Source of the DNA: Candidatus Bathyarchaeota archaeon
Lineage (GTDB): Archaea > Thermoproteota > CALKCG01 > B24 > DRYS01
NCBI GenBank assembly: GCA_018396535.1
Contig: JAGTQC010000002.1
Location: 135,152-199,151, forward strand
Reading direction: 5' to 3'
DNA: 64,000 bases
The position numbers and the translations under genes were made by a program. Under the pieces are notes generated by a model. The model saw only the letters and a program-made list of their open reading frames with translations. It was not told the DNA's origin and searched no databases. Positions 34,766 through 42,328 of the stretch are shown in pieces; within the stretch, counting starts at the first letter, position 1; every line of letters begins with the position of its first letter.

Positions 34766-37108
34766 TTATTCATATCTTAAAGTCGAAGCTATGTTAACAC
34801 TTACTATATAGCTACCTAGGATCAAGCCGCTTGGTATAATCGTAGATAGTATAAATAGTAGCATATTAAATAAAATACTTATCGATGGATTGATGGCTAT
34901 CGAAAATGGGGTTATACTATTTAGAAAGTTTGAGAATATATTTAGAGTGATGGGGATTGTGAATAAACATAATAACACAGATAACCCGCCTAAAATAGCT
35001 AATTTAAAAATTATAAATGAAATACCATTTAGTTTACTCATACCTAATGCTCTTAATGTGGCTATAACAATTCTTTCCTCGATTATATCTTGCCCAGATA
35101 TAGTGAATATGAGAAGAATGGATGTAGTCCATGTGAAAAATATCATTACGGTTGCTGCAGACTGAAATGCTTTTGTTAATACATCAGATAGGATATTTAT
35201 AACTCCAGATTTATTTATATCCCATAAGTATCCAGGGACTTTCTTCTTAACAATTTTTATTAAATTATCTATACCTGTACTATTTTTAAATTTTATAACC
35301 ATAGCATTAACTTTACATTCAGAATCATCCAGCTTTTGCATTATATGAATGGGGACAATTATAAAGTTAAATATTAAATCCCTCCTAATCCCAACTACCG
35401 TTAAGTTTAAATCTAGTTTTTCAGTTATTAATGTTATATTATCTCCTACTTTAACATTTAAAATCCGTGCTAAATTTTCAGGTAGTATAGCACTACTATC
35501 ATTATTCATAAGATATCTGCCATTAACTAGAGAGTAGTTAAAGCATGTTGCATTTACTGGTAATCCTATACATAAAATTGTGTATCTATCTATTTTGACA
35601 TAGCGGTAATAGGCAAATTCTAAGCGATCTATATCATTTATTAAAACTTCTATATCTGCTATCAATGGTAACATATCATATGGCCTATTTAAGCATATGA
35701 TTAAATCAAATATTAGAGAGCTTGAAGTTTCATCTAGGATATTTTGTTGAACTTCATATGCAGATATTAAAGTTGAATTAATAGTAACACTTACAACTAT
35801 AACTGCTATTATAGCTATTTCACGGTTTTTCTTTCTTAATATACTTCTTAAAGCATATTTTATGAAGTAAGGGTATTCACTAATTTTAGTTCTTATTTTT
35901 TTAGTAGATAATGTTAATCCTGGAAAGCTTTTTATAGCTTGTATTACTGGGATTTTCATAATATACATTACTGGAGGGATAGCTGAAATAATTGAGCATA
36001 ATATCCCAGTTAATGTGTAGAATATTATCAGGTATATATTTTGATTTAATATCTCTGGTAGAGAGCTTAATACGAAGTACATTCCTTCCATAATTAAGCT
36101 TACATTAGCAAACCCGGATAGGAGTGCTCTTGCTACGACTATACTTAGGAATGATCCTAGAAAACCTCCAAATGCTCCTATGATTAAGCCTCTTAGAGCA
36201 TATGTAAGTAAAATCGATTTATTCGAAGCTCCTATAGCTCTTAATATTCCTATATCTTTGAATTCTCTTGTTACCATTAGATTCATAGATGTATATATTA
36301 ATGCTAAACTGATAATAAAGATTGAAAATCCTATTAATGATAAAAGTGAAACTAGATAACTATAATATGATCTTGTCTCTATGAAAGGTATAACATTCCC
36401 TTCTATAGATTTGAATACTGGAATTCTGTATGAAGTGAATTCATCACCTATTTTTTTCATAGCTTCGAAAACATCGCAATTCCTTCTAATTTTTACCAAT
36501 ATCTGGTTTACTGTATTATTTGCATCTAATATATTTTGTAGGATTTGAATTGGTATAATCGCATATACTATAGAGCTTCCATACCATCTAGGCATCCAAA
36601 CAGCTCTACATGTACCGACTACCTTTACTGTTACATTTCCTTTGCTGGTTTCGATTAGTATATGTTTATCTAATACGTTTTCTCCATAATCATGCTCTAC
36701 GACTATCGCTTCCTCATATATCTCAGGTATTCTTCCTTTAACTATAGTGATATTATTCATTTTTAATGGAAGGTATACTCCTATAAGAAGTATATCCACC
36801 TCTCTAGGCCAACCTTTAGGATTGTATGCTATAGTCTTGTATGTTAATCTAAACTCGTACTGCTCGATATAATCTTTCCCACCTAGTATCTGCTCAGCTA
36901 GATCTTTAGATAATATTCCTGTACTGATAGAGAAATCAGCCATATTTGCTTCCTCGATCGATGCCTCTACTAGTAATGGGATATTCTTCAAAGCTATCGC
37001 GGTTCCGCACATGAGCGCGAGAGCGATAGATAACATTAGTATGGTTAGGAATGATCCTAAAGGACGCTTTACTAAACCTCTGAGAGAGTATCTTAGGTAT
37101 GGCTGCAT
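34766..37108 (-). CDS. ABC transporter permease with two FtsX domains (MacB/LolC class)
   Basis: 780 residues. N-terminal helix (LGSFLTILMLSIALALMCGT), a large extracytoplasmic region (about 45-250), three helices of the first FtsX domain, then a second unit starting near residue 430 (ILRKKNREIAIIAVIVVSVT) with its own outer domain and a final three helices. This duplicated plan is typical of type VII ABC systems for lipids, lipoproteins or small exported compounds. The ATPase gene ends two bases before its start. The DNA is more A+T-rich than its neighbours, partly because of the hydrophobic content. Confidence 0.8.
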   Translation of the reverse strand: MQPYLRYSLRGLVKRPLGSFLTILMLSIALALMCGTAIALKNIPLLVEASIEEANMADFSISTGILSKDLAEQILGGKDYIEQYEFRLTYKTIAYNPKGWPREVDILLIGVYLPLKMNNITIVKGRIPEIYEEAIVVEHDYGENVLDKHILIETSKGNVTVKVVGTCRAVWMPRWYGSSIVYAIIPIQILQNILDANNTVNQILVKIRRNCDVFEAMKKIGDEFTSYRIPVFKSIEGNVIPFIETRSYYSYLVSLLSLIGFSIFIISLALIYTSMNLMVTREFKDIGILRAIGASNKSILLTYALRGLIIGAFGGFLGSFLSIVVARALLSGFANVSLIMEGMYFVLSSLPEILNQNIYLIIFYTLTGILCSIISAIPPVMYIMKIPVIQAIKSFPGLTLSTKKIRTKISEYPYFIKYALRSILRKKNREIAIIAVIVVSVTINSTLISAYEVQQNILDETSSSLIFDLIICLNRPYDMLPLIADIEVLINDIDRLEFAYYRYVKIDRYTILCIGLPVNATCFNYSLVNGRYLMNNDSSAILPENLARILNVKVGDNITLITEKLDLNLTVVGIRRDLIFNFIIVPIHIMQKLDDSECKVNAMVIKFKNSTGIDNLIKIVKKKVPGYLWDINKSGVINILSDVLTKAFQSAATVMIFFTWTTSILLIFTISGQDIIEERIVIATLRALGMSKLNGISFIIFKLAILGGLSVLLCLFTIPITLNIFSNFLNSITPFSIAINPSISILFNMLLFILSTIIPSGLILGSYIVSVNIASTLRYE

Positions 37109-37110
37109 AG

Positions 37111-37788
37111 CTATGTCTCTACTATCTGTCCATCTACTAGATTAACTATACGGTCGGCTGCTTTAGCTATACGTTGATCATGGGTTACTATTACTAGTGT
37201 TGTTTTATACTCCGCGTTTATTTCGCTTAGTAATTCCACTATCTCAGCCCCAGTCTTAGTATCAAGGTTTCCAGTAGGTTCATCGCATAGTAGTAGTGGT
37301 GGATTATTTATCAAGGCTCTCGCTATCGCTACACGCTGCTGCTCACCTCCAGATAACTGGTAGGGGAAATGGTTGAATCTACCCTCTAATCCGACCCTAG
37401 CTAAAATCTTCTCAGCCTTTTCTCGAGCATCCCTAGTTTTTAAACCTATTATCTCAGCTGGAACCATAACGTTTTCTAGAGCTGTAAAGGTTGGTATCAG
37501 GTTGAAGAATTGGAAGACGAACCCGATCTTCTCTGCTCTAAAACGAGCTAGCCCTCCCTCCTTTAATCTTCCTAGATCCACCCCGTCTACATATATCTTA
37601 CCGGATGTTGGTCTATCTAACCCGCCGATAATATTGAGTAGGGTAGATTTACCAGAACCGCTTGGGCCTAGGATCGCTATGTACTCCCCCCTCTCGATTC
37701 TAAGATTTACATTCTTTAATGCGATAACGTTTGTTTCCCCAGTCTTGTATATCTTACTAATATTATCAGCGATGACTATCCAATCCAA
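37111..37788 (-). CDS. ABC transporter ATP-binding protein (MacB/LolD type)
   Basis: 225 residues with Walker [14 protein letters not shown] (about 40), the Q-loop FQFFNLIP, signature [16 protein letters not shown] (about 143-158), Walker [13 protein letters not shown] and the switch His in VIVTHDQRI. The sequence 'GNLD' and the short length mark the LolD/MacB branch, which works with FtsX-type permeases. The permease follows immediately, so the pair forms one exporter or mechanotransmission complex in the membrane. The cargo is unknown. Confidence 0.9.
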   Translation of the reverse strand: MDWIVIADNISKIYKTGETNVIALKNVNLRIERGEYIAILGPSGSGKSTLLNIIGGLDRPTSGKIYVDGVDLGRLKEGGLARFRAEKIGFVFQFFNLIPTFTALENVMVPAEIIGLKTRDAREKAEKILARVGLEGRFNHFPYQLSGGEQQRVAIARALINNPPLLLCDEPTGNLDTKTGAEIVELLSEINAEYKTTLVIVTHDQRIAKAADRIVNLVDGQIVET

Positions 37789-37853
37789 ATGGATCCCCCA
37801 TGCTTATGGGTCCCATACTGTTCGATACCTCGAATATCCTTTCCTAACTAATC

Positions 37854-38354
37854 TCATAGTTCTACGACTTCCACGTATATATCTGGTAGATCTACTATAG
37901 CCGCAGTCCTTCTCCCAGATAGATATCCGCAAGCTTCACCTGGGTTTATTAATACTGTATTACCAACCTTCTTAACTTCGAACTTATGTGTATGCCCTCT
38001 AACGATTAGGTTGTATAAGCCTGATCTAGCTAATCCATCAACTATCGCTTCGATCGTACCGTGTAGGAGGGCTATCTTAACCCCCTCTAATTCGATCGAT
38101 TGAAAATCTTCTATACTATAACCCATCTCCTCAGCGGTCTTTTTAAGCATCGATCTCTCCCCATCTACATTACCGTAAACTCCTATAACCTTACATCTAT
38201 CTACGACTAAAGCTCTCATAGTGAATGGGGCACACCAATCTCCTGCATGCAATACTGTATGAACCCCTCTCTCAGCGAATATACGAGTAGCTCGCCGTAC
38301 TGCTTCAAGATTATCATGTGTATCGGAGATTATACCTATCCGCATACCTAACAC
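37854..38354 (-). CDS. MJ0936/YfcE-type metallophosphodiesterase
   Basis: 166 residues with the calcineurin-like metal motifs in order: IISDTHDNLEA (Asp/His), VLHAGDWC, VYGNVDGE (for GNHD), ALLHGT and RGHTHKFEV. Archaeal members hydrolyse phosphodiesters such as bis-p-nitrophenyl phosphate or cyclic nucleotides; the physiological substrate is not known. ATG 38,345 (MRIGIIS) is the likely start, giving 163 residues; the upstream ATG adds MLG. Confidence 0.8.
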   Translation of the reverse strand: MLGMRIGIISDTHDNLEAVRRATRIFAERGVHTVLHAGDWCAPFTMRALVVDRCKVIGVYGNVDGERSMLKKTAEEMGYSIEDFQSIELEGVKIALLHGTIEAIVDGLARSGLYNLIVRGHTHKFEVKKVGNTVLINPGEACGYLSGRRTAAIVDLPDIYVEVVEL

Positions 38355-38455
38355 CGCATATAGTTTGGGATAGTATCAGAGATCAGAGAATTTATCTTCA
38401 TACGTTTAAGTTTTAATAGAGATAACTACCGTAATATCGTCTTAGGGGTAGCTTA

Positions 38456-38800
38456 TTGATAGAGGAATGCAGATTCGGTATGGTGAAGGTTGATGGCGTT
38501 ACCTATACTCGAGATATACTTATACTAGTAGGTGGCTGTGTTAAGCCTAACTGGTGGCGTAGGGAAGGCCACAAACTGTATCTAGATGATTTAAAGGATA
38601 TACTAGATGATAAACCGGAAATCTTAGTTATAGGATCTGGTTTCTACGAAGCTATGGATGTACCCTCGGATACAGTAGAAGCTCTTAGGAATTTGGGTAT
38701 AGAAGTTTTCATCGAGAATACGAGGAAGGCTGTGAAGATATATAATGAGCTAATCTCGAAGGGTAAGCGTGTAGCTGCTGCTCTACATCTTACTTGTTGA
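38456..38800 (+). CDS. Mth938-family protein (DUF498)
   Basis: 114 residues with the Mth938 plan: an N-terminal beta hairpin (FGMVKVDGVTYTRDILIL), then EILVIGSGFYEAMDVPSDTV and LRNLGIEVFIENTRKAVKIY. Members are small single-domain proteins, linked in mitochondria to complex I assembly (NDUFAF3); the archaeal role is unknown. TTG 38,456 is the only start that keeps the first strand. Confidence 0.75.
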   Translation: MIEECRFGMVKVDGVTYTRDILILVGGCVKPNWWRREGHKLYLDDLKDILDDKPEILVIGSGFYEAMDVPSDTVEALRNLGIEVFIENTRKAVKIYNELISKGKRVAAALHLTC

Positions 38801-38811
38801 TCTCCTAGATT

Positions 38812-39081
38812 TCATCCACCTGCTGCAGGGGGGAATACATCTATCCTATCCCCCTCTGTTAACATTGTATCGAGGCCTCCAGTTTGACGGATGTTACGCC
38901 CGTTAACCAATATTATGATTGCTCTATCTATATCACCATCTACTATGACAATCTCCTTAAGCTCGGGTATAACTTCAAGTACATCTACTAGCTTTGCGTA
39001 ACTGCTTTTAAGCTCAACCTCCCTCGACCCCCACCCTGTCCTGCTTCTTAGAAAGGCGTAGACGTTTACCGTAACCTTCAT
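38812..39081 (-). CDS. MoaD/ThiS-like sulfur carrier
   Basis: 89-residue beta-grasp protein: VTVNVYAFLRSRTGWGSREV at the start, the strand IIILVNGRNIRQTGGLDTML, and the end GDRIDVFPPAAGG with the Gly-Gly needed for thiocarboxylation. This is the second such protein in the window and is closer to canonical MoaD. It is not beside other molybdopterin genes here, although a MoaB-like domain occurs in the CinA-type protein about 1.3 kb away. Confidence 0.8.
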   Translation of the reverse strand: MKVTVNVYAFLRSRTGWGSREVELKSSYAKLVDVLEVIPELKEIVIVDGDIDRAIIILVNGRNIRQTGGLDTMLTEGDRIDVFPPAAGG

Positions 39082-39108
39082 CTCTCCACCTACACTCCTA
39101 TATCTAAG

Positions 39109-39972
39109 TTAAACTAGTGTTTCTCCTCCTAGATTCCTCCATATACTCTTCATCTTCACAGCATCTATATCGAGTAATGGTGTTTCGCATATTATCGTAG
39201 GGTTTACACCGATCTCTAGGAGTGCTTCAGCTATCGTATCGAAATCTGGACCGTACGATTTCTCATCGAGATTATGATGCTCTCTTTCACCGCTCTTACC
39301 ATACTCTATCCTAGAATAGTGGCAATGCATCTCCTTCTTAACATAATCTGAGCCTAATACCTTCTCTAACTTACCTAATACTGCGATGATATCATCCTTA
39401 TCCTTTATCGATCCTAGTTCTCTAGCATATAGGTGAGCCCAATCTACTACTGGTCTAGCATAGGGAACCGATATCGAAAGTTCTAGAACCTCATCTATAG
39501 ATCCAAGCTGACTTCTCTTTCCAGTAGTTTCTAAACCTAGGTATATACCGGATAGATTCTCCATCTCCATCCAGTCTGCGATAATCTTTAAAGCTTGGCG
39601 GCATAAATCTAAAGCATCCCTATGACTTCTACCTCCGTAGTAGCCTGGATGGAAGACGACGATATACGCACCCATCCATGATGCAGCTGTTAGAGCTGCT
39701 TTAAGCCTCTCAATACTATCTTTTACAACATCTTCTCTACCAGACAGGTTTATGAAATATGAAGCATGCATGCTAAGCTTGGTATTATACTTCTCAGATT
39801 CCTCTTTGAGAGATTTAGCTTTACTCATAGCTATCTGTGGTCTACTACCCCATCTTACAGCTTGGTATTCGAATGCATCTAACCCTTCTCCATACAGGTA
39901 GCGGGGTATCTCATCTATATCGCCGTTAAACCCTATAGGCTTACCTGCAGGACCGAAGCGTGCGATCGGCAT
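39109..39972 (-). CDS. nfo: Endonuclease IV-type AP endonuclease
   Basis: A 287-residue TIM barrel of the AP endonuclease 2 family that cuts DNA at abasic sites. Zinc-ligand segments occur in order: LSMHASYFINLSG, VVFHPGYYGG, IYLGLETTGK, PVVDWAHLYAR, KEMHCHYSRIEYG, HHNLDEKSYGPDF and IICETPLLD. The His, Glu and Asp positions match endonuclease IV better than sugar isomerases. It lies 27 bases upstream of the moaD-like gene on the same strand. Tool-free reading cannot exclude a divergent isomerase. Confidence 0.75.
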   Translation of the reverse strand: MPIARFGPAGKPIGFNGDIDEIPRYLYGEGLDAFEYQAVRWGSRPQIAMSKAKSLKEESEKYNTKLSMHASYFINLSGREDVVKDSIERLKAALTAASWMGAYIVVFHPGYYGGRSHRDALDLCRQALKIIADWMEMENLSGIYLGLETTGKRSQLGSIDEVLELSISVPYARPVVDWAHLYARELGSIKDKDDIIAVLGKLEKVLGSDYVKKEMHCHYSRIEYGKSGEREHHNLDEKSYGPDFDTIAEALLEIGVNPTIICETPLLDIDAVKMKSIWRNLGGETLV

Positions 39973-40073
39973 ACATTGAATAATCTATGTATGCCTAGGC
40001 TTAAGATTTAAGCTATGTACCCTATAGCCTAGGTAAATATTATTATACAACCTTCTACACTTTTATCGCTCGG

Positions 40074-40304
40074 TTGGTTAGAATGCCTAGGTACTGCCCG
40101 CTATGTGGGGGTAGGCTTGTATACGATAATAGTGTTAAACTATACGTTTGTCAGAGTTGCGGTGCGATGTTAACGTTGGAGGATATAATCAGAGAGCGGG
40201 ATAGGATAGCTAGCTTAGCTAGGGGGGGTGATGTAAGGAAGAGGGATGCACGAGAGTATCTTAGATGGTGGACTTCTTCTAAAAGACAATCTGAGGAGGA
40301 CTGA
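40074..40304 (+). CDS. Small zinc-ribbon protein
   Basis: 76 residues: a zinc ribbon CPLCGGRLVYDNSVKLYVCQ with the second knuckle CQSCGAM, then a charged helical tail (EDIIRERDRIASLARGGDVR) ending in REYLRWWTSSKRQ. It resembles archaeal small zinc-ribbon proteins linked to transcription or translation; no specific role can be given. It starts at TTG 40,074 and precedes the CinA-like gene by 53 bases. Confidence 0.65.
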   Translation: MVRMPRYCPLCGGRLVYDNSVKLYVCQSCGAMLTLEDIIRERDRIASLARGGDVRKRDAREYLRWWTSSKRQSEED

Positions 40305-40357
40305 TATAAGTAATACTTTAATGTAGGGTTTAGGGTGAAGATAGACTGTGATAGGCT

Positions 40358-41167
40358 ATGTTTACTGTTGAAATACTGAGTATAGGTAACGAGCTTCTGA
40401 TAGGGAAGATTGCGAATACTAATGCACAGTATCTTGCTAGAAGGATAACGGAGCTTGGAGGTAAGGTTACTCGAATAATAGTAGTAGGTGATAACCTTGA
40501 TGAGATAGCGGAAGCTGTCAGAGAGAGTTTGGGAAGGAGGCCATCGTTTATAATAACTACTGGTGGGCTTGGACCTACATTCGATGATATGACGCTTACT
40601 GGTATCGGTAGAGCTTTGAATTTGGAGATGGTGTTAAACGAGGAGGCTTTAAGGATGGTTAGGGAGAGGTATGAGGTATTATCTAGGGAGAGGGGTATAC
40701 CGTTCGAGTTAACACCTGCGAGAATCAAGATGGCTATACTTCCTAAGAATGCTGAACCTATACGTAATCCTATAGGAACTGCGCCAGGTGTAAGATTGAA
40801 GATCGATTCTACGGTAATATATGCGCTACCAGGGGTGCCGAGTGAGATGAGAGCTATATTCGAGGAGTATATCGCTCCGATTCTAGCTAAGATATCTGAT
40901 AGAGTATTCGCTGAGAGATACCTATTCATAGAGGGGGTGCCTGAATCATCGCTAGCTCCGATACTGGAGGAGGCTATGGGTAAGTATACGGATATATATG
41001 TGAAATCCCATCCTAGGGTTGAGGAGGGTAAACCCCATATAGAGCTCCATATAACAACCTATTCTGAGAGTAGAGAGAGAGCTGAATCCATACTCTCGGC
41101 TGTAGCCGAGTATCTGAAGAAGGCTGTGAGGGAGAGGGGGGGATTAGTTCTTGAGAAGCATACATGA
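40358..41167 (+). CDS. CinA-like / MoaB-type molybdopterin-binding domain protein
   Basis: A 269-residue protein with a MoaB/MogA-like domain: VEILSIGNELLIGKIANTNA, then VGDNLDEIAEA and the pterin-binding TTGGLGPTFDDMT (about 67-79), followed by ALPGVPSEM near residue 150. This is the COCH domain of CinA proteins, which cleaves ADP-ribose or NMN-type pyrophosphates. The C-terminal deamidase domain of bacterial CinA is absent, as in most archaea. A 41-codon gene overlaps its stop by ATGA. Confidence 0.8.
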   Translation: MFTVEILSIGNELLIGKIANTNAQYLARRITELGGKVTRIIVVGDNLDEIAEAVRESLGRRPSFIITTGGLGPTFDDMTLTGIGRALNLEMVLNEEALRMVRERYEVLSRERGIPFELTPARIKMAILPKNAEPIRNPIGTAPGVRLKIDSTVIYALPGVPSEMRAIFEEYIAPILAKISDRVFAERYLFIEGVPESSLAPILEEAMGKYTDIYVKSHPRVEEGKPHIELHITTYSESRERAESILSAVAEYLKKAVRERGGLVLEKHT

Positions 41168-41289
41168 TATCGGTAAATCGCTATACCTATGAGTTAATAG
41201 GTAGCAGCGATCAGGATGCTGCTTGGGTAATCATCGATGGTGGTATCTTCGATCCTAACGCTATTCTAAGCGAATTTAAATTAACCTAA
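41164..41289 (+). CDS. 41-residue hypothetical protein coupled to the CinA-like gene
   Basis: ATG at 41,164 overlaps the preceding TGA as ATGA, the usual sign of translational coupling. The product starts MISVNRYTYELIGSSDQDAA, followed by WVIIDGGIFDPNAIL, and ends EFKLT. Codon choice matches the neighbours. I do not recognise it. It could be a real small protein or a chance frame; the coupling favours the former. The HD-domain gene starts 26 bases after its stop. Confidence 0.4.
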   Translation: MISVNRYTYELIGSSDQDAAWVIIDGGIFDPNAILSEFKLT

Positions 41290-41315
41290 TAACTCTACTT
41301 CTACTATAGAACGAT

Positions 41316-41966
41316 ATGTCTACGGATGAGTTGATGGATAAAATCCACCGTTACATAAGCCGGATATCAGATAGGAGTATTAGACGTAAGGTTCGTAGGA
41401 TTATCAAATCTATCGGGGAGAAGCTCTACGATTATCATCCGCTTACCCTAGCTGATTCTCCTGCTGGGGAGAAGATCCACCACGATTATAGAGGCGGATT
41501 ATTAGAGCATATGGTAGCTTCTATCGAGATAGCTCTAGCTCTATCTGATCTACTAGAGAAACATTATAGGGGTAGGGTGGATAGAGATATAATCATATCG
41601 GCGTTGATACTGCATGACTTATACAAGGTTTACTGTTATGAAAGGAGGAATGAAGGGTTTAGACGTAGTGATCTAGGCTTACTCCTAGATCATCATACGC
41701 TAATAGTATCTGAGCTTATACGTAGAGGTTTCCCGATCGATATAGTTCACGCAACTCTAGCAGCTCACGGGAAGTATGGGCCATCTACACCTAAAACTGT
41801 GGAGGCTCTTATAGTTCATCTAGCTGATTACATAGATTCTACACTCGCATCGGAGATTACTAGGGGGGTGCAGCTAGCTATGGAGAGGGCTGGGGTTAAA
41901 CCTCCAGAGGTTATCACTGTATCAGATGCTCTTAAAATCCTTGAGAAGCTTGGTAGAGCTGGTTAG
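41316..41966 (+). CDS. HD-domain phosphohydrolase
   Basis: 216 residues with HD-superfamily metal ligands: IHHDYRGGLLEHMVASIE (first His, about 58), ALILHDLYKVYCYE (the HD pair, about 98), LLLDHHTLIVSELI and ATLAAHGKYGPSTPK, then VHLADYIDSTLA with the final Asp. This order is like the HD domain of YhaM-type 3'-5' exoribonucleases and related phosphohydrolases. The OB-fold domain of YhaM is absent. The substrate, RNA or a nucleotide, is not determined. It overlaps the converging MIP18-family gene by 4 bases. Confidence 0.75.
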   Translation: MSTDELMDKIHRYISRISDRSIRRKVRRIIKSIGEKLYDYHPLTLADSPAGEKIHHDYRGGLLEHMVASIEIALALSDLLEKHYRGRVDRDIIISALILHDLYKVYCYERRNEGFRRSDLGLLLDHHTLIVSELIRRGFPIDIVHATLAAHGKYGPSTPKTVEALIVHLADYIDSTLASEITRGVQLAMERAGVKPPEVITVSDALKILEKLGRAG

Positions 41967-42280
41967 GGTTTATAATCTCTTATAGCTTTATTTATCTCCT
42001 CGGATTGCCAGTGATCTACGAGTATAACCTCGGATTCACGTATGAAGGGTAGGCTATGAAGCTTATGTTTGATATCTAGACCTATTTGTAAAGCAAATAT
42101 CGGTGGGCAGAATGGGGCTGATAGATGGTATATTATACGAGCTCTCCCATCCTCCACCTTTACCTCATCTATGAATCCTGCTTCCACTATCGAGAAGCCT
42201 AATTCTGGATCTCTGATATCCTTTAAAGCATTATATACTATCCTCTCTTCTTCAGATAGCTTAGATTCATCTACCGGCAT
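41963..42280 (-). CDS. MIP18/DUF59-family Fe-S assembly protein
   Basis: 105 residues with the family pattern: LKDIRDPELGFSIVEAGFID at the start and YHLSAPFCPPIFALQIGLDI with the conserved Cys. MIP18 (SufT/PaaD-like) proteins help deliver Fe-S clusters. Here it is alone, 49 bases before the end of rad50 on the same strand. Confidence 0.8.
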   Translation of the reverse strand: MPVDESKLSEEERIVYNALKDIRDPELGFSIVEAGFIDEVKVEDGRARIIYHLSAPFCPPIFALQIGLDIKHKLHSLPFIRESEVILVDHWQSEEINKAIRDYKP

Positions 42281-42328
42281 ATCCTTAATACCGAGATTCT
42301 AGGAAGGCTTCTAGGATAAAAAGTTTAG

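Noticed and set aside
40330-40929. 199-codon frame antisense to the CinA-like gene
   Set aside because: Shadow of a gene with complete family motifs on the other strand.
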